Assembly: GCF_004348825.1 (NCBI RefSeq)
Contig: NZ_SMJU01000009.1
Coordinates: 62,001 to 126,000, forward strand
Source: Arundinibacter roseus
Lineage (GTDB): Bacteria; Bacteroidota; Bacteroidia; Cytophagales; Spirosomataceae
Reading direction: 5' to 3'
Length of the DNA stretch: 64,000 nucleotides
Each line of letters begins with the position of its first letter. Position 1 is the stretch's first letter. The notes below the pieces were generated by a model that saw nothing but the letters and a program-made list of their open reading frames with translations, was not told the origin of the DNA and searched no databases. Made by a program: the position numbers and the translations under genes. Below, piece by piece: positions 10,040 to 18,889 of this stretch.

Positions 10040-11227
10040 TTAGTCGAGGATTTCGGTCACCTGACCAGCACCAACGGTACGGCCACCTTCACGAATCGCA
10101 AACCGAAGACCTTTTTCCATAGCAATCTTGTTGATCAACGTCACTTCAATTGTGATGTTGTCACCAGGCATTACCATTTCTACGCCGGCAGGAAGAGTAA
10201 TTTCTCCTGTTACGTCCGTAGTACGGAAATAGAATTGTGGGCGGTATTTGTTAAAGAATGGCGTGTGACGGCCTCCTTCTTCTTTTGACAATACGTATAC
10301 CTCTGCTTTGAAGTGAGCGTGTGGTTTTACTGAACCAGGCTTGCAAATTACCATACCACGACGGATATCTTCTTTGTCAATACCACGGAGCAATAGCCCT
10401 ACGTTATCACCAGCTTCTCCACGGTCAAGGATCTTACGGAACATCTCAACACCTGTTACGGTAGATTTGAGGTTCTCTGCACCCATTCCAAGGATATCGA
10501 CAGGATCACCTGAGTTGATTACACCACGCTCAATACGACCTGTGGCTACTGTACCACGACCTGTGATCGAGAATACGTCTTCAACAGGCATAAGGAATGG
10601 AAGTTCGGTCATACGGGGAGGAATTGGAATGTAGCTATCAACAGCTTCCATCAAATCTTCTACCGTTTTCACCCACTTGTCTTCGCCATTCAATGCGCCA
10701 AGGGCTGAACCTTGAATTACAGGAATGTTGTCTCCGTCATATTCGTAGAAGCTCAAAAGCTCACGAATTTCCATTTCAACAAGTTCAAGTAGTTCGGGAT
10801 CGTCTACCATATCCACTTTGTTCATGAATACAACCAACTGGGGTACACCTACCTGACGAGCAAGCAGAATATGCTCACGAGTCTGGGGCATAGGTCCATC
10901 AGTTGCAGCAACCACGATAATTGCACCGTCCATCTGAGCAGCACCCGTAACCATGTTCTTTACATAGTCAGCGTGTCCAGGACAGTCAACGTGCGCATAG
11001 TGGCGATTGGCTGTTGAGTACTCAACGTGTGAGGTGTTAATCGTGATACCACGCTCCTTTTCTTCGGGAGCATTATCAATAGATGAGAAATCACGCTTTT
11101 GTGATAGTCCCTTGTTTGCTAAAACAGTTGTAATCGCAGCTGTCAGGGTAGTTTTACCGTGGTCAACGTGCCCGATAGTACCGATATTTACGTGCGGTTT
11201 CGAGCGGTCAAACGTCTCTTTTGCCAT
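10040..11227 (-). CDS. tuf: elongation factor Tu
   Basis: GTPase delivering aminoacyl-tRNA to the ribosome; 395 residues, full length. G1 [14 protein letters not shown]3 DCPGHADY and G4 NKVDMVD are all present, followed by domains 2 and 3 ending in [16 protein letters not shown]. It lies downstream of a tRNA cluster (Tyr-Gly-Thr) with a 257-bp spacer after the damaged tRNA-Thr copy, and no consensus promoter was found directly in front, so it is probably transcribed from the tRNA-Tyr promoter. Confidence 0.98.
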   Translation of the reverse strand: MAKETFDRSKPHVNIGTIGHVDHGKTTLTAAITTVLANKGLSQKRDFSSIDNAPEEKERGITINTSHVEYSTANRHYAHVDCPGHADYVKNMVTGAAQMDGAIIVVAATDGPMPQTREHILLARQVGVPQLVVFMNKVDMVDDPELLELVEMEIRELLSFYEYDGDNIPVIQGSALGALNGEDKWVKTVEDLMEAVDSYIPIPPRMTELPFLMPVEDVFSITGRGTVATGRIERGVINSGDPVDILGMGAENLKSTVTGVEMFRKILDRGEAGDNVGLLLRGIDKEDIRRGMVICKPGSVKPHAHFKAEVYVLSKEEGGRHTPFFNKYRPQFYFRTTDVTGEITLPAGVEMVMPGDNITIEVTLINKIAMEKGLRFAIREGGRTVGAGQVTEILD

Positions 11228-11484
11228 GTTCTTGAAGTACGCTTAAATTAAAAGTTTATACGAATTTGTTACCGTTTGCTGATCCTCCTGCCTGATATCC
11301 GAACAGACGGACAGTTACAGGATTGTATTGAACAAAAATCAACTTCTTTTATTTCTTTGTGTTTCTAACTTTAAAACACATTATTGAAATTCCATGCAGG
11401 ACACAAAAGAACTGAGAATGAACTCTTCTCTTATCCTGATAAATATCTGAATAATAAAGGATCCACTCTTTTTTGTATTCGGTG
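11228..11484 (-). other. spacer between tRNA-Thr remnant and tuf
   Basis: This stretch, the 5' leader of tuf, has no convincing ORF, no match to TTG-N19-TAnnTTTG and no strong hairpin. I see nothing further in it. Confidence 0.4.
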
Positions 11485-11572
<88 letters not shown>

Positions 11573-11585
11573 GTTTTTTTCGGTG

Positions 11586-11657
<72 letters not shown>

Positions 11658-11741
11658 GTTCGCCTAAAATATCAAAAGCGATCAACGAAAAGATTTTCCA
11701 AAGGATATTTTCGGTGGTCGCTTTGATGATTTAAAGTTTTG

Positions 11742-11814
11742 AGCGGGAGACGAGGTTCGAACTCGCGACCTATAGCTTGGAAGGCTATCGCTCTACCAAC
11801 TGAGCTACTCCCGC
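11742..11814 (-). tRNA. trnG: tRNA-Gly (anticodon TCC)
   Basis: A 73-nt cloverleaf with acceptor GCGGGAG/CTCCCGC, D arm AGCTCAGTTGGTAGAGC, anticodon TCC in CTTCCAA and T arm GAGTTCGAACCTC. CCA is not encoded. It follows tRNA-Tyr with a 6-nt spacer and so is surely cotranscribed. Confidence 0.97.
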
Positions 11815-11820
11815 AAAAAA

Positions 11821-11906
11821 TGGTGGGGGCGGATGGATTCGAACCACCGAAGGTATAAACCAGCAGATTTACAGTCTGCCCCATTTGGCCACTCTGGTAC
11901 ACCCCC
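11821..11906 (-). tRNA. trnY: tRNA-Tyr (anticodon GTA)
   Basis: A class II tRNA with a long variable arm, 86 nt including an encoded 3' CCA. The acceptor GGGGGTG pairs with CGCCCCC (one G-U), and the anticodon is GTA in CTGTAAA. It is the first element after the promoter at 11959-11988 and the only tRNA in this window with a genomic CCA. Confidence 0.96.
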
Positions 11907-11958
11907 CTTTTCAGTATTTCAAAACAACTATTAGCCCTTAGGATTTTCTTTGGAGTCG

Positions 11959-11988
11959 CAAAATTATATCCTTTTCTATTATTGTCAA
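11959..11988 (-). promoter_or_regulatory. promoter of the tRNA-Tyr-Gly-Thr-tuf unit
   Basis: On the minus strand TTG (11986-11988), a 19-nt spacer and TAATTTTG (11959-11966) match the Bacteroidota promoter consensus exactly. The predicted transcript start is about 45 nt before tRNA-Tyr. The promoter lies just past the terminator of the preceding operon. Confidence 0.75.
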
Positions 11989-12019
11989 ATACTTTTTAGT
12001 TTTTTTCTTCATAAAATAA

Positions 12020-12055
12020 AACAGGCAGCCACAATTGTCTCTGTGACTGCCTGTT
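12020..12055 (-). terminator. terminator of the ECF sigma/outer-membrane protein operon
   Basis: The stem AACAGGCAG/CTGCCTGTT (9 bp) plus inner CACA/TGTG pairs, followed on the minus strand by TTTTATTTTAT. It lies 18 bp beyond the stop codon of the outer-membrane protein gene. Confidence 0.8.
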
Positions 12056-12072
12056 AGCTCTATATCTTTTTT

Positions 12073-13218
12073 TTAGAATCTTATCCCAAAGTTTATCATC
12101 CGAATCTCTGGACCTCGATTGTCTTGAAAAAGTGTATTAATGTCATAATGTACGAAGAGATCGGGAAAGTTGCGGATTCCTAGTTCCAGAGCCGCTCCGT
12201 ATCTAAAATCGTTCAGGTAATAATTGCTCCTTACACGATCTTTCTTCCCATCTGCACCTAGTTTGGTTTTTGTATATCCGCCTAGACGATACCCAACATA
12301 CATACCTGCACTAAGGTAAGATACAACGGAATTAGGAAAACTGACGGTGGGCATCAAGGAGAAATTTACATACGGAACTGCCAATTTACTCTTCCGCAGA
12401 TCCAGTTCCCGGCCTTCATTATTGAGAATTACCGGAAAAGATACATCATTCACTCCTTTCACAATGGTATTATTTCCTTCAAACATCAGGTTGTTCCAGG
12501 CTACATCTAATCCAAAATCAAGATGTAAGCCAGCCGATTTTCCTCTTGCCAGTGTTGCACTTTTTACAAAACCTAAACTTACATACCTGGAACCGAACGG
12601 TCTCAAATCATAATCATCTGTATTGTAGCCCATTGGGTTATTCACCGCATAGGCATTAAGGCCTATCAGGATGTTAAACCCTTTCCTTGGGCTTTTGAAC
12701 TTACGAATTTTCCGAATAGTAGTAATACCCTCATCAATATCCTCTGATTCCGTGTCACGTTCGGTCGAATCCTGCTCATAAACATCGTCATTTCTACCTA
12801 TCCTGACTCTTTCTTCCCCATCCTTTATATCAACACCCCTAGTAGTTATTGTTACTTCTGTCTCCCCATCCTTGATGCGTATTCCCCGGAGATTAATCCG
12901 AACATAATTTTTATCCTGATCAGCTTTCACTGTATCTTTTAGGTACTCTCTTCCGTCCAGCTCATCAAAATAAATTTTTGTTTCACCTTGCATTGTGTCC
13001 AAACGTGCGCCTAAATCTTTCAGTAGCGCATTCAAATCATACTGCATTAGTTTTTCGAGCTCTTTTCGGTCCTCCCCATAAATTATCAGACGGGTTTTGT
13101 CTCCAAATGTGATGATAATTGAATCTTTTTGAACGGGTTGATTGGTATCTGCATATGATACACTTACTGTAAGCAGATAAAAAAAACCAACGAGTATGGT
13201 GTTAAAAAGGCTTTTCAT
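12073..13218 (-). CDS. outer-membrane beta-barrel protein of unknown function
   Basis: 381 residues with a signal peptide (MKSLFNTILVGFFYLLTVSVSYA). Residues about 25-180 are rich in charged residues with short beta-like repeats (IRIKDGETEV, VDIKDGEERV) and an acidic stretch. From about 190 onward alternating hydrophobic/aromatic strands end in a C-terminal phenylalanine (MINFGIRF), typical of an outer-membrane barrel. It is the third gene of an operon with an ECF sigma factor and a one-span membrane protein, 11 bp downstream of the latter. I do not recognise a named family. Confidence 0.7.
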   Translation of the reverse strand: MKSLFNTILVGFFYLLTVSVSYADTNQPVQKDSIIITFGDKTRLIIYGEDRKELEKLMQYDLNALLKDLGARLDTMQGETKIYFDELDGREYLKDTVKADQDKNYVRINLRGIRIKDGETEVTITTRGVDIKDGEERVRIGRNDDVYEQDSTERDTESEDIDEGITTIRKIRKFKSPRKGFNILIGLNAYAVNNPMGYNTDDYDLRPFGSRYVSLGFVKSATLARGKSAGLHLDFGLDVAWNNLMFEGNNTIVKGVNDVSFPVILNNEGRELDLRKSKLAVPYVNFSLMPTVSFPNSVVSYLSAGMYVGYRLGGYTKTKLGADGKKDRVRSNYYLNDFRYGAALELGIRNFPDLFVHYDINTLFQDNRGPEIRMINFGIRF

Positions 13219-13229
13219 GGCAGTTCAAT

Positions 13230-14045
13230 TTATAGGTTTGCTTTTTCTTTTAGATTTTGATAGTACTTAGAAACTTTTTCTTCTTCATTCTTTAAACGGG
13301 CATCTGCACGAGCAATCATTTTTCGTGGATTTACACCAACTTCTTTCCAATCGACAGATTCTCCTTCTTTGGCATTTTTCAACTGCTTCAATATTCGAAT
13401 GAATTTTGAAGATTTAGCCTCATCTTCATTCACCGGCATTTCTGTCTGAACCCGTGCAATCACAACCCGCTTAGGGGTGCCTATTTCTGGGTTTTCCAAA
13501 TTCTCTTTGGATGTGCCGTCTGTCGTAGGTTGCAACGAAGCGATCGAAGGTTTTTCAGTCATTGGCGGTTCCGTTGCCACTTCCAATGGTTTTGTAGTAG
13601 TAGCTACTTGTATTTCAACTGCCTCAACCGGCTCAGAGTCTAGGTTTTGCTTAATTTCTGTCTGCGAATCACCGCTATTGACTGGGAGTTGAGACATGTG
13701 TTTTCCCGTTGCATCAGAAACAAGTTCCTGCTTTGCCTCCAATTCAGGTTTCTTTTCAGGAAGCACAGCCAACGATTCACGAGGCTCTGATTTAGGCAAA
13801 ATAATTTCTTGTTTTGCCAGCGTGTTGCTAGTATCCATTTGAGAAGGGGCTTCGGATTGCCACACCAAATACCCGGCAGCGATTGTCAGCACAACACCCG
13901 CTGCCGCATACCAATACCATGCAGCCATGCGTCGGGTTTTGGTCTTTTGTCGGGCTTCAATCCGCTTCCATAAATCTTTCGAAGGCTTGCGTTCCCATGA
14001 ATCCAGTTTCTTTGCGAATAGGTCATCTACCGGATGCTTTTTCAT
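13230..14045 (-). CDS. single-span membrane protein, probable anti-sigma-type partner of the ECF factor
   Basis: 271 residues. A charged cytoplasmic N-terminus (about residues 1-42, with DLFAKKLDSWERKPSKDLW) is followed by one transmembrane helix (WYWYAAAGVVLTIAAGYLVW) and a long low-complexity Pro/Glu/Thr-rich region, then a basic helical tail. It overlaps the 3' end of the ECF sigma gene by 23 bp. Topology and position suit a membrane anti-sigma factor, but no zinc-binding anti-sigma motif (HxxxCxxC) is visible, so the assignment rests on context. Confidence 0.6.
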   Translation of the reverse strand: MKKHPVDDLFAKKLDSWERKPSKDLWKRIEARQKTKTRRMAAWYWYAAAGVVLTIAAGYLVWQSEAPSQMDTSNTLAKQEIILPKSEPRESLAVLPEKKPELEAKQELVSDATGKHMSQLPVNSGDSQTEIKQNLDSEPVEAVEIQVATTTKPLEVATEPPMTEKPSIASLQPTTDGTSKENLENPEIGTPKRVVIARVQTEMPVNEDEAKSSKFIRILKQLKNAKEGESVDWKEVGVNPRKMIARADARLKNEEEKVSKYYQNLKEKANL

Positions 14046-14616
14046 AGTTTACTTTTTTTTTAATTTCATTTTCCCAATCTATTACGACCTGCTGCAACAG
14101 CGCTCTTGCCCTATGCAGCTGTGACTTGGATGTACTTTCAGATATTCCCAACATTTCAGCAATCTCTGCGTGAGAGTAGCCTTCTATGGCGTATAGGTTA
14201 AAAACCGTTCGATAACCCGTTGGAAGCTTATGAATCATTTGTATCATCTCTTCGGCTTCCAGATTTTGATCAGCTCTGTTTTCATCAGCAACTACCTGTG
14301 CTACTTCCAGATTTGTATCTTCCTGAATTCGTTTTTGCTGCCGCAGGTAACCCAATGCCTCATTAACCATTATTCTCCTAATCCACCCTTCAAAACTTCC
14401 CTCTCCTTTGAATTGATCTATTTTATCAAAAACTTTCATAAACCCTTCGATCAAAACATCCTCAGCGCCCATCTCATCATGTACATATCTAAGGCACACA
14501 CCCAGCATTTTGGGCGCATATTTTTCATATACTTTTCGTTGAGCTTTTGCATTGGCCTCCCTTAGACCCTTTATTAGCTGCGCCTCCTGATTAAATAAGG
14601 GTATAATTTTGACCAT
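14023..14616 (-). CDS. RNA polymerase ECF-type sigma factor
   Basis: 197 residues. Region 2 is marked by LRYVHDEMGAEDVLIEGFMKVFDKIDQF and FEGWIRRIMVNEALGYLR, region 4 by YRTVFNLYAIEGYSHAEIAEMLGISESTSKSQLHRARALL. The gene starts a three-gene minus-strand operon with a candidate membrane anti-sigma protein and an outer-membrane protein, suggesting a cell-envelope response. No TAnnTTTG promoter lies in front, which would fit autoregulation from a non-housekeeping promoter, but that is inference. Confidence 0.93.
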   Translation of the reverse strand: MVKIIPLFNQEAQLIKGLREANAKAQRKVYEKYAPKMLGVCLRYVHDEMGAEDVLIEGFMKVFDKIDQFKGEGSFEGWIRRIMVNEALGYLRQQKRIQEDTNLEVAQVVADENRADQNLEAEEMIQMIHKLPTGYRTVFNLYAIEGYSHAEIAEMLGISESTSKSQLHRARALLQQVVIDWENEIKKKVNYEKASGR

Positions 14617-14788
14617 ACCTTCTAGGTGTTTTCATAGACAAGATGCAAATTCGCATGCCTGAGGTTGCGTGACTATTCGTAGTTTTCTTTCTTTTTTTTC
14701 CAACCAAAGAAATCCAAACTAAATTTTACAATAAAGCTCTCATAATCAATTATTTGTTTTTTTTTAAATTTTAGAAACCAATAGATAT

Positions 14789-15598
14789 ATGTTTGACTCA
14801 ACCGCTCCGATCGGAATATTTGATAGTGGAATTGGAGGAATGACCGTCGCTCGTGCGGTAACGAGACTATTACCGCAGGAAAATACTATTTACTTTGGTG
14901 ATACCGCACACTTGCCCTATGGTGATAAATCGACAGCTGCGATTCAGGCCTATTCAATTAAGATTTGTAATGTATTGCTACAACAGAAATGTAAACTTAT
15001 TCTGATCGCCTGTAATTCTGCATCAGCTGCTGCTTTTGAACTAGCCCGGGAGTATGTAGGAAGTAAGGCACACGTAATGAATGTGATTGATCCCGTCGTT
15101 GATTACATAAAGGAGCGCTATGCAGCTAAGACCCTGGGGCTTATCGGAACCAAGCAAACGGTTCTTTCCAATGTATATAAGAAGAAAGTAGACGCGCTGG
15201 ATCGAGACATTATTCTCAAATCTTTGGCAACTCCGCTTCTAGCTCCAATGATTGAAGAAGGTTTCTTTGATAATTCTATCAGCGAAAGTATCATTGCCAG
15301 GTATCTTTCAGACCCAGGCTTGGACGGTATCAGTGCATTGATTTTAGGCTGTACACATTATCCGCTTATTAAAAAACAGATTCGCTTATTTTATGGTGGA
15401 CAAGTGGAGATTCTGGACACTTCCGAAATCGTAGCTCATTCTCTGAGAGCGTGGCTGGAACAACACTATCTGACCAATCAGACGGGAGAAGGGAAACGGG
15501 ATTTTTTTGTGTCAGACTACACCCAATCGTTTGAAGCATCTACCCAACTGTTTTTCGGGCAGCCTACCTCGCTCCAACATTACCCGCTTTGGGAATAA
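14789..15598 (+). CDS. murI: glutamate racemase
   Basis: Cofactor-independent interconversion of L- and D-glutamate, supplying D-Glu for peptidoglycan. At 269 residues it is normal length. The N-terminus has IGIFDSGIGGMTVARAV; the two catalytic cysteines lie in ACNSASAAAF and LGCTHYPLIK. It is one of the few plus-strand genes, divergent from the ECF sigma gene with 172 bp between starts; no consensus promoter was recognised in that gap. Confidence 0.97.
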   Translation: MFDSTAPIGIFDSGIGGMTVARAVTRLLPQENTIYFGDTAHLPYGDKSTAAIQAYSIKICNVLLQQKCKLILIACNSASAAAFELAREYVGSKAHVMNVIDPVVDYIKERYAAKTLGLIGTKQTVLSNVYKKKVDALDRDIILKSLATPLLAPMIEEGFFDNSISESIIARYLSDPGLDGISALILGCTHYPLIKKQIRLFYGGQVEILDTSEIVAHSLRAWLEQHYLTNQTGEGKRDFFVSDYTQSFEASTQLFFGQPTSLQHYPLWE

Positions 15599-15600
15599 AA

Positions 15601-15651
15601 AAAGGGAATAACCAAGCGTCCCTTGCAGGTTCGCTTTTTGTTATTCCCTTT
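15601..15651. terminator. bidirectional terminator between murI and the oxidase operon
   Basis: A 12-bp perfect stem AAAGGGAATAAC/GTTATTCCCTTT with an inner AAGCG/CGCTT pairing. T-rich sequence follows the stem in the murI direction, and A-runs on the other side give a U-tract in the minus direction. It serves two convergent units. Confidence 0.8.
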
Positions 15652-15669
15652 CTCAGAAGTAATTATGTG

Positions 15670-15954
15670 TCAATTATTCATCACCTGCCGAATGCGCGCA
15701 GCGATTAATCGCTGCTCTTCCCGGGCTTTACGGCTGTTGCGATACCAAAGGTAACCTACCGCAAAAACAATCAGGTAGGGCATCACAAAAAGATACATTA
15801 TACCTGTGTTCAGGCCAATCCCAACATTGTTGCGTCCATTACCCATAGTACTTTCTACGGATCCCCGACACATGGCACATTGAGCCCAAAGTTGGCTGCC
15901 ATTGATACAAAGGAGCAGAACTATTATTACAATTTTTCTGAGGATATTTTTCAT
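15670..15954 (-). CDS. small membrane protein with a CAMC motif, end of oxidase operon
   Basis: 94 residues: signal peptide (IVIIVLLLCINGSQLWAQ), then immediately the sequence CAMCRGSVEST at the mature N-terminus, a Gly/Asn-rich stretch, one transmembrane helix (TGIMYLFVMPYLIVFAVGYLW) and a basic tail. The start overlaps the stop of the DUF420 gene by 4 bp (ATGA), so translation is coupled. A periplasmic CxxC next to a one-span anchor suggests metal or thiol handling during oxidase assembly, but no function is known to me. Confidence 0.75.
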   Translation of the reverse strand: MKNILRKIVIIVLLLCINGSQLWAQCAMCRGSVESTMGNGRNNVGIGLNTGIMYLFVMPYLIVFAVGYLWYRNSRKAREEQRLIAARIRQVMNN

Positions 15955-16490
15955 TGGTAATAAGGACTAATTAACAGATACACAATTACACCAGTCACAC
16001 TTACATACAACCAAATTGGAAACGCCCATTTTACAACTTTCTTGTGTGCGGCAATTTGATTACTGAATGCAAAATATATTGCTTTCAAAACAAACCACAC
16101 CACAACCACCGAAAGTACTATATGAGAAATCAGTAAAAAATAGTAGATCGGTCTGATGACTCCCTGCCCCCCAAAAGGCGTAGAATCATTGGTAAGATGA
16201 TAAATTACATAGCTAACCAGAAATAATGAGCCAAGCACAAAGGCTGCTGTCATTGAAATCCGGTGTGCCTGAACGTTTTTTTGAGCGATAAAATACCTGC
16301 CCACTAGTAACAAAAACGCAGTTAGAGAATTTATTGCACCATTGATATGAGGTAGAGTTGACGTCCATTCACCAAGGTCTACTTTCTGTCGTATTCCTAA
16401 TAATACTGCCACTACCAAAGGTATTGCTATTGCGACGATATTGATTAAACGATTGTATTTAGGGCTTTTTTCGATTAGGAGAGTCGTCAT
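15951..16490 (-). CDS. DUF420 membrane protein, probable oxidase assembly factor (CtaM-like)
   Basis: 179 residues with about five hydrophobic spans and conserved histidines (HINGAIN, QAHRISM, YHLTNDSTPFGGQG, SHIVLSVVVV). The DUF420 family includes Bacillus subtilis CtaM (YozB), needed for assembly of haem-A oxidases. Its position 6 bp downstream of the SCO-like gene in the oxidase operon fits that role. Confidence 0.8.
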   Translation of the reverse strand: MTTLLIEKSPKYNRLINIVAIAIPLVVAVLLGIRQKVDLGEWTSTLPHINGAINSLTAFLLLVGRYFIAQKNVQAHRISMTAAFVLGSLFLVSYVIYHLTNDSTPFGGQGVIRPIYYFLLISHIVLSVVVVWFVLKAIYFAFSNQIAAHKKVVKWAFPIWLYVSVTGVIVYLLISPYYQ

Positions 16491-16496
16491 TGTTAA

Positions 16497-17162
16497 TTAC
16501 TTTTCTATTTTCCTACTATACTCTAAAACTTTGATTTCGGCAAACAGGCGATCCATTTCTTTGGGATCCAAAGGATCATAATATCCTCTTATATACCCTT
16601 TGCTGTCTATAAGGCTAAACTGAAATGAAGATGAAATGGTTTGCCCTGAAATACCTTTTCCTGATAGATAAAAGACCTTTTCCTGAAGGTACGTTAGTGA
16701 GGAATCTTGTACCGATAAAATTCGCCAATTTTTCTCATTGTCTTTTCTCAGCGAAAGGACATTCCCTAAATCAACTTCTGCATCCACTAATGTAAGCATT
16801 ACAAGCGAGGAGTAGTCAGGCAGTAAAGCACTTAATCGGGCTAACTGATCTAAGACAACTTTACAGGATACGCTACCGTTTCGGCAAGAATCAGGAAGTA
16901 TGCTTACAATTACGGTTCTGTCTACTAGGTTATTAGTTGAAAGTGTATCAGCAGATTGAATTGATTTTACTGAAAAATCACGTAGCGTATAAAAAACTGT
17001 ATCTCCCTCTGAGATTGTAACCTGCTGTGTAACGGAATCTTTCAGCGGTATAAAGTACGGCAGATCAAAATGATTGGTTGTAAATCCTTTGAGGAATAAA
17101 AAAATTAAAACCGGAACAGCTAGTGTAAGCACTAGCAGCCCGGTTTTTATATAGGTGCGCAT
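16497..17162 (-). CDS. SCO1/SenC-like thioredoxin-fold protein with altered copper site
   Basis: 221 residues: N-terminal membrane anchor (LLVLTLAVPVLIFLFLKGF) and a thioredoxin-like domain ending in the family pattern FSLIDSKGYIRGYYD. SCO proteins load copper into the CuA centre of subunit II using CxxxC plus a distal His. Here the cysteines are spaced CRNGSVSC (six residues between) and the residue region before FSLID (GQTISSSFQ) lacks the His. Copper binding may be lost or changed. It lies 6 bp downstream of subunit IV and 6 bp upstream of the DUF420 gene. Confidence 0.75.
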   Translation of the reverse strand: MRTYIKTGLLVLTLAVPVLIFLFLKGFTTNHFDLPYFIPLKDSVTQQVTISEGDTVFYTLRDFSVKSIQSADTLSTNNLVDRTVIVSILPDSCRNGSVSCKVVLDQLARLSALLPDYSSLVMLTLVDAEVDLGNVLSLRKDNEKNWRILSVQDSSLTYLQEKVFYLSGKGISGQTISSSFQFSLIDSKGYIRGYYDPLDPKEMDRLFAEIKVLEYSRKIEK

Positions 17163-17168
17163 AGAGAT

Positions 17169-17486
17169 TTACCTCAGACTAAAAATTGATCCACCTTCCA
17201 GCATAAGCGCCAAAAGAAGCCATACCACAAATATGCAGGGAATCAGGATTGACCAAATTAAGGATTTCACTTCATGCTTTAAGTGCATAAACTCACCCAC
17301 GATATAGAAAGCTTTAACAATTGTCATTCCTACAAAAATTGACACCTTCAAAGTTCCTTGTGGAATAGTAAAGGCAATAAGGAACTCTACTGCTGTCAGG
17401 ATAGAAAGGATGTAGAATACTTTCCAGATTTGTTTGCGTTGAGCGGCACCGTTATCGGAATTGTGCTCTGAATGTATATCAGCCAT
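17169..17486 (-). CDS. cytochrome c oxidase subunit IV-type protein
   Basis: 105 residues, three hydrophobic spans (FYILSILTAVEFLIAFTI; VSIFVGMTIVKAFYIVGEFMHL; SLIWSILIPCIFVVWLLLAL). The FMHLKHE segment after the second span is typical of prokaryotic subunit IV (COX4_pro). A small accessory subunit of the haem-copper oxidase, between subunit III and the SCO-like gene. Confidence 0.85.
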   Translation of the reverse strand: MADIHSEHNSDNGAAQRKQIWKVFYILSILTAVEFLIAFTIPQGTLKVSIFVGMTIVKAFYIVGEFMHLKHEVKSLIWSILIPCIFVVWLLLALMLEGGSIFSLR

Positions 17487-17509
17487 AAGTTTCGTTTAAT
17501 TAATTGTGA

Positions 17510-18280
17510 TTAGACCAGATAGAAAAATGTAAATACAAACACCCATACAAGGTCCACGAAGTGCCAGTATAGTCCTACTTTTTCAACCATCTCATAATGT
17601 CCGCGACGGTCATAAAAACCAGTAGCCGACCGGTAGAAAATAAGGATATTCAGGATAACCCCGCTAAATACGTGCGTACCATGGAAGCCGGTAATGAAAA
17701 AGAAGAAGTCTGCAAAGGCAGGGGGGCCATATTGATTCTCAACGAGATTAGCCCCAAAAATTGTCTTTTCAACCCATGCACCGTTCACAAGTTCACGAAC
17801 CACAGTTCCGGTATCGGTACCATGAATAAAGTGAGCCCACTCCCAGGCTTGACATCCAAGAAATGTAAATCCACCTAAAATAGTCCAAAGCATATATTTC
17901 TCAACTCCTGCACGATCCATTCGGTGGCCTGCTTCCACAGCGAGTACCATAGTAACGCTACTAAAAATCAGGATGAAGGTCATAATACCAACGAAAACGA
18001 GTGGTAGCTCAACTCCATGAAGAAATGGAACTGCTTCGTACACTTTCTCTGGAATCGGCCAATAGAGGTCTGAGAATGTAAAATCCGCAACTTCTCCGGC
18101 ATAGGCAGGATAGCTGAAACGTACCAAGCCATAAGAAACCAGCAAGGCAGAAAAAGTAAAAGTATCAGAGATGAGGAAAAACCACATCATGAGCTTTCCA
18201 TAACTCGCTTTCATGGGCTCGATTCCGCCCATCCACATTTTGGGTTGTACGGTATCTGTTGTCGTTGCTGTTGCAGCCAT
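17510..18280 (-). CDS. ctaE: cytochrome c oxidase subunit III
   Basis: 256 residues, about seven membrane spans, with the subunit III pattern KLMMWFFLISDTFTF near the N-terminus, LVLAVEAGHRM, and at the end FHGTHVFSGVILN and YWHFVDLVWVFVFTFFYL. It is the second of two subunit III homologues in the operon, 15 bp downstream of the shorter one. Confidence 0.92.
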   Translation of the reverse strand: MAATATTTDTVQPKMWMGGIEPMKASYGKLMMWFFLISDTFTFSALLVSYGLVRFSYPAYAGEVADFTFSDLYWPIPEKVYEAVPFLHGVELPLVFVGIMTFILIFSSVTMVLAVEAGHRMDRAGVEKYMLWTILGGFTFLGCQAWEWAHFIHGTDTGTVVRELVNGAWVEKTIFGANLVENQYGPPAFADFFFFITGFHGTHVFSGVILNILIFYRSATGFYDRRGHYEMVEKVGLYWHFVDLVWVFVFTFFYLV

Positions 18281-18295
18281 TGCTTCGTTAAATTA

Positions 18296-18883
18296 TCAAT
18301 TAAAAGTCAATAAAAAGAAAAACAAGTATACCCAAAGGATATCTAAAAAGTGCCAATATGTTGAACAAATCTCAATTCTACGTAAATTTTTTGCGTGTAT
18401 CTTCAATCGGAATGCAGATACAAACGCTACTGCCAATACCAATAATCCACTAATCAGGTGAAACGCATGCAGGCCTGTAAAAACATATAAAAATGATCCG
18501 GAAGGGTTACCAACAAAATACACTTTCATATTGACCATTTCGCGCCATCCATCAAACTGCATCCACAGGAATGCCAGGCCCAGCACAAAAGTAATAGAAA
18601 TTGCAATTTTCAGATTGGTAAAATTATCTTTTTTTGCTGAATAATATGCCCATTGCATACTCAGACTACTAACCACTAGTACAATTGTGCTGTATGAAAA
18701 TATTGCGGGCATTTCAAATTCCAGCCAGTTACCTTCTGCCCGACGAACCAGATAGGCACTTGTTTGCGAGGCGAACAACATGACTATGCTCACGATAAAG
18801 AGCCATAAAATAAATTTCTTGGGATCTACCGACAGGGTAGCTTCGGGTTCCTTTTGTATTGGCAGTTGATGAGAAGTCTCCAT
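18296..18883 (-). CDS. second cytochrome c oxidase subunit III homologue
   Basis: 195 residues with about five membrane spans, beginning METSHQLPIQKEPEAT and ending in the subunit III hallmark YWHFLDILWVYLFFFLLTFN. FTGLHAFHLISGLL is the conserved FxGLHxxH segment. Two subunit III-type genes in tandem are usual in Bacteroidota oxidase operons. It lies 6 bp downstream of ctaB. Confidence 0.9.
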   Translation of the reverse strand: METSHQLPIQKEPEATLSVDPKKFILWLFIVSIVMLFASQTSAYLVRRAEGNWLEFEMPAIFSYSTIVLVVSSLSMQWAYYSAKKDNFTNLKIAISITFVLGLAFLWMQFDGWREMVNMKVYFVGNPSGSFLYVFTGLHAFHLISGLLVLAVAFVSAFRLKIHAKNLRRIEICSTYWHFLDILWVYLFFFLLTFN

Positions 18884-18889
18884 ATTGTA

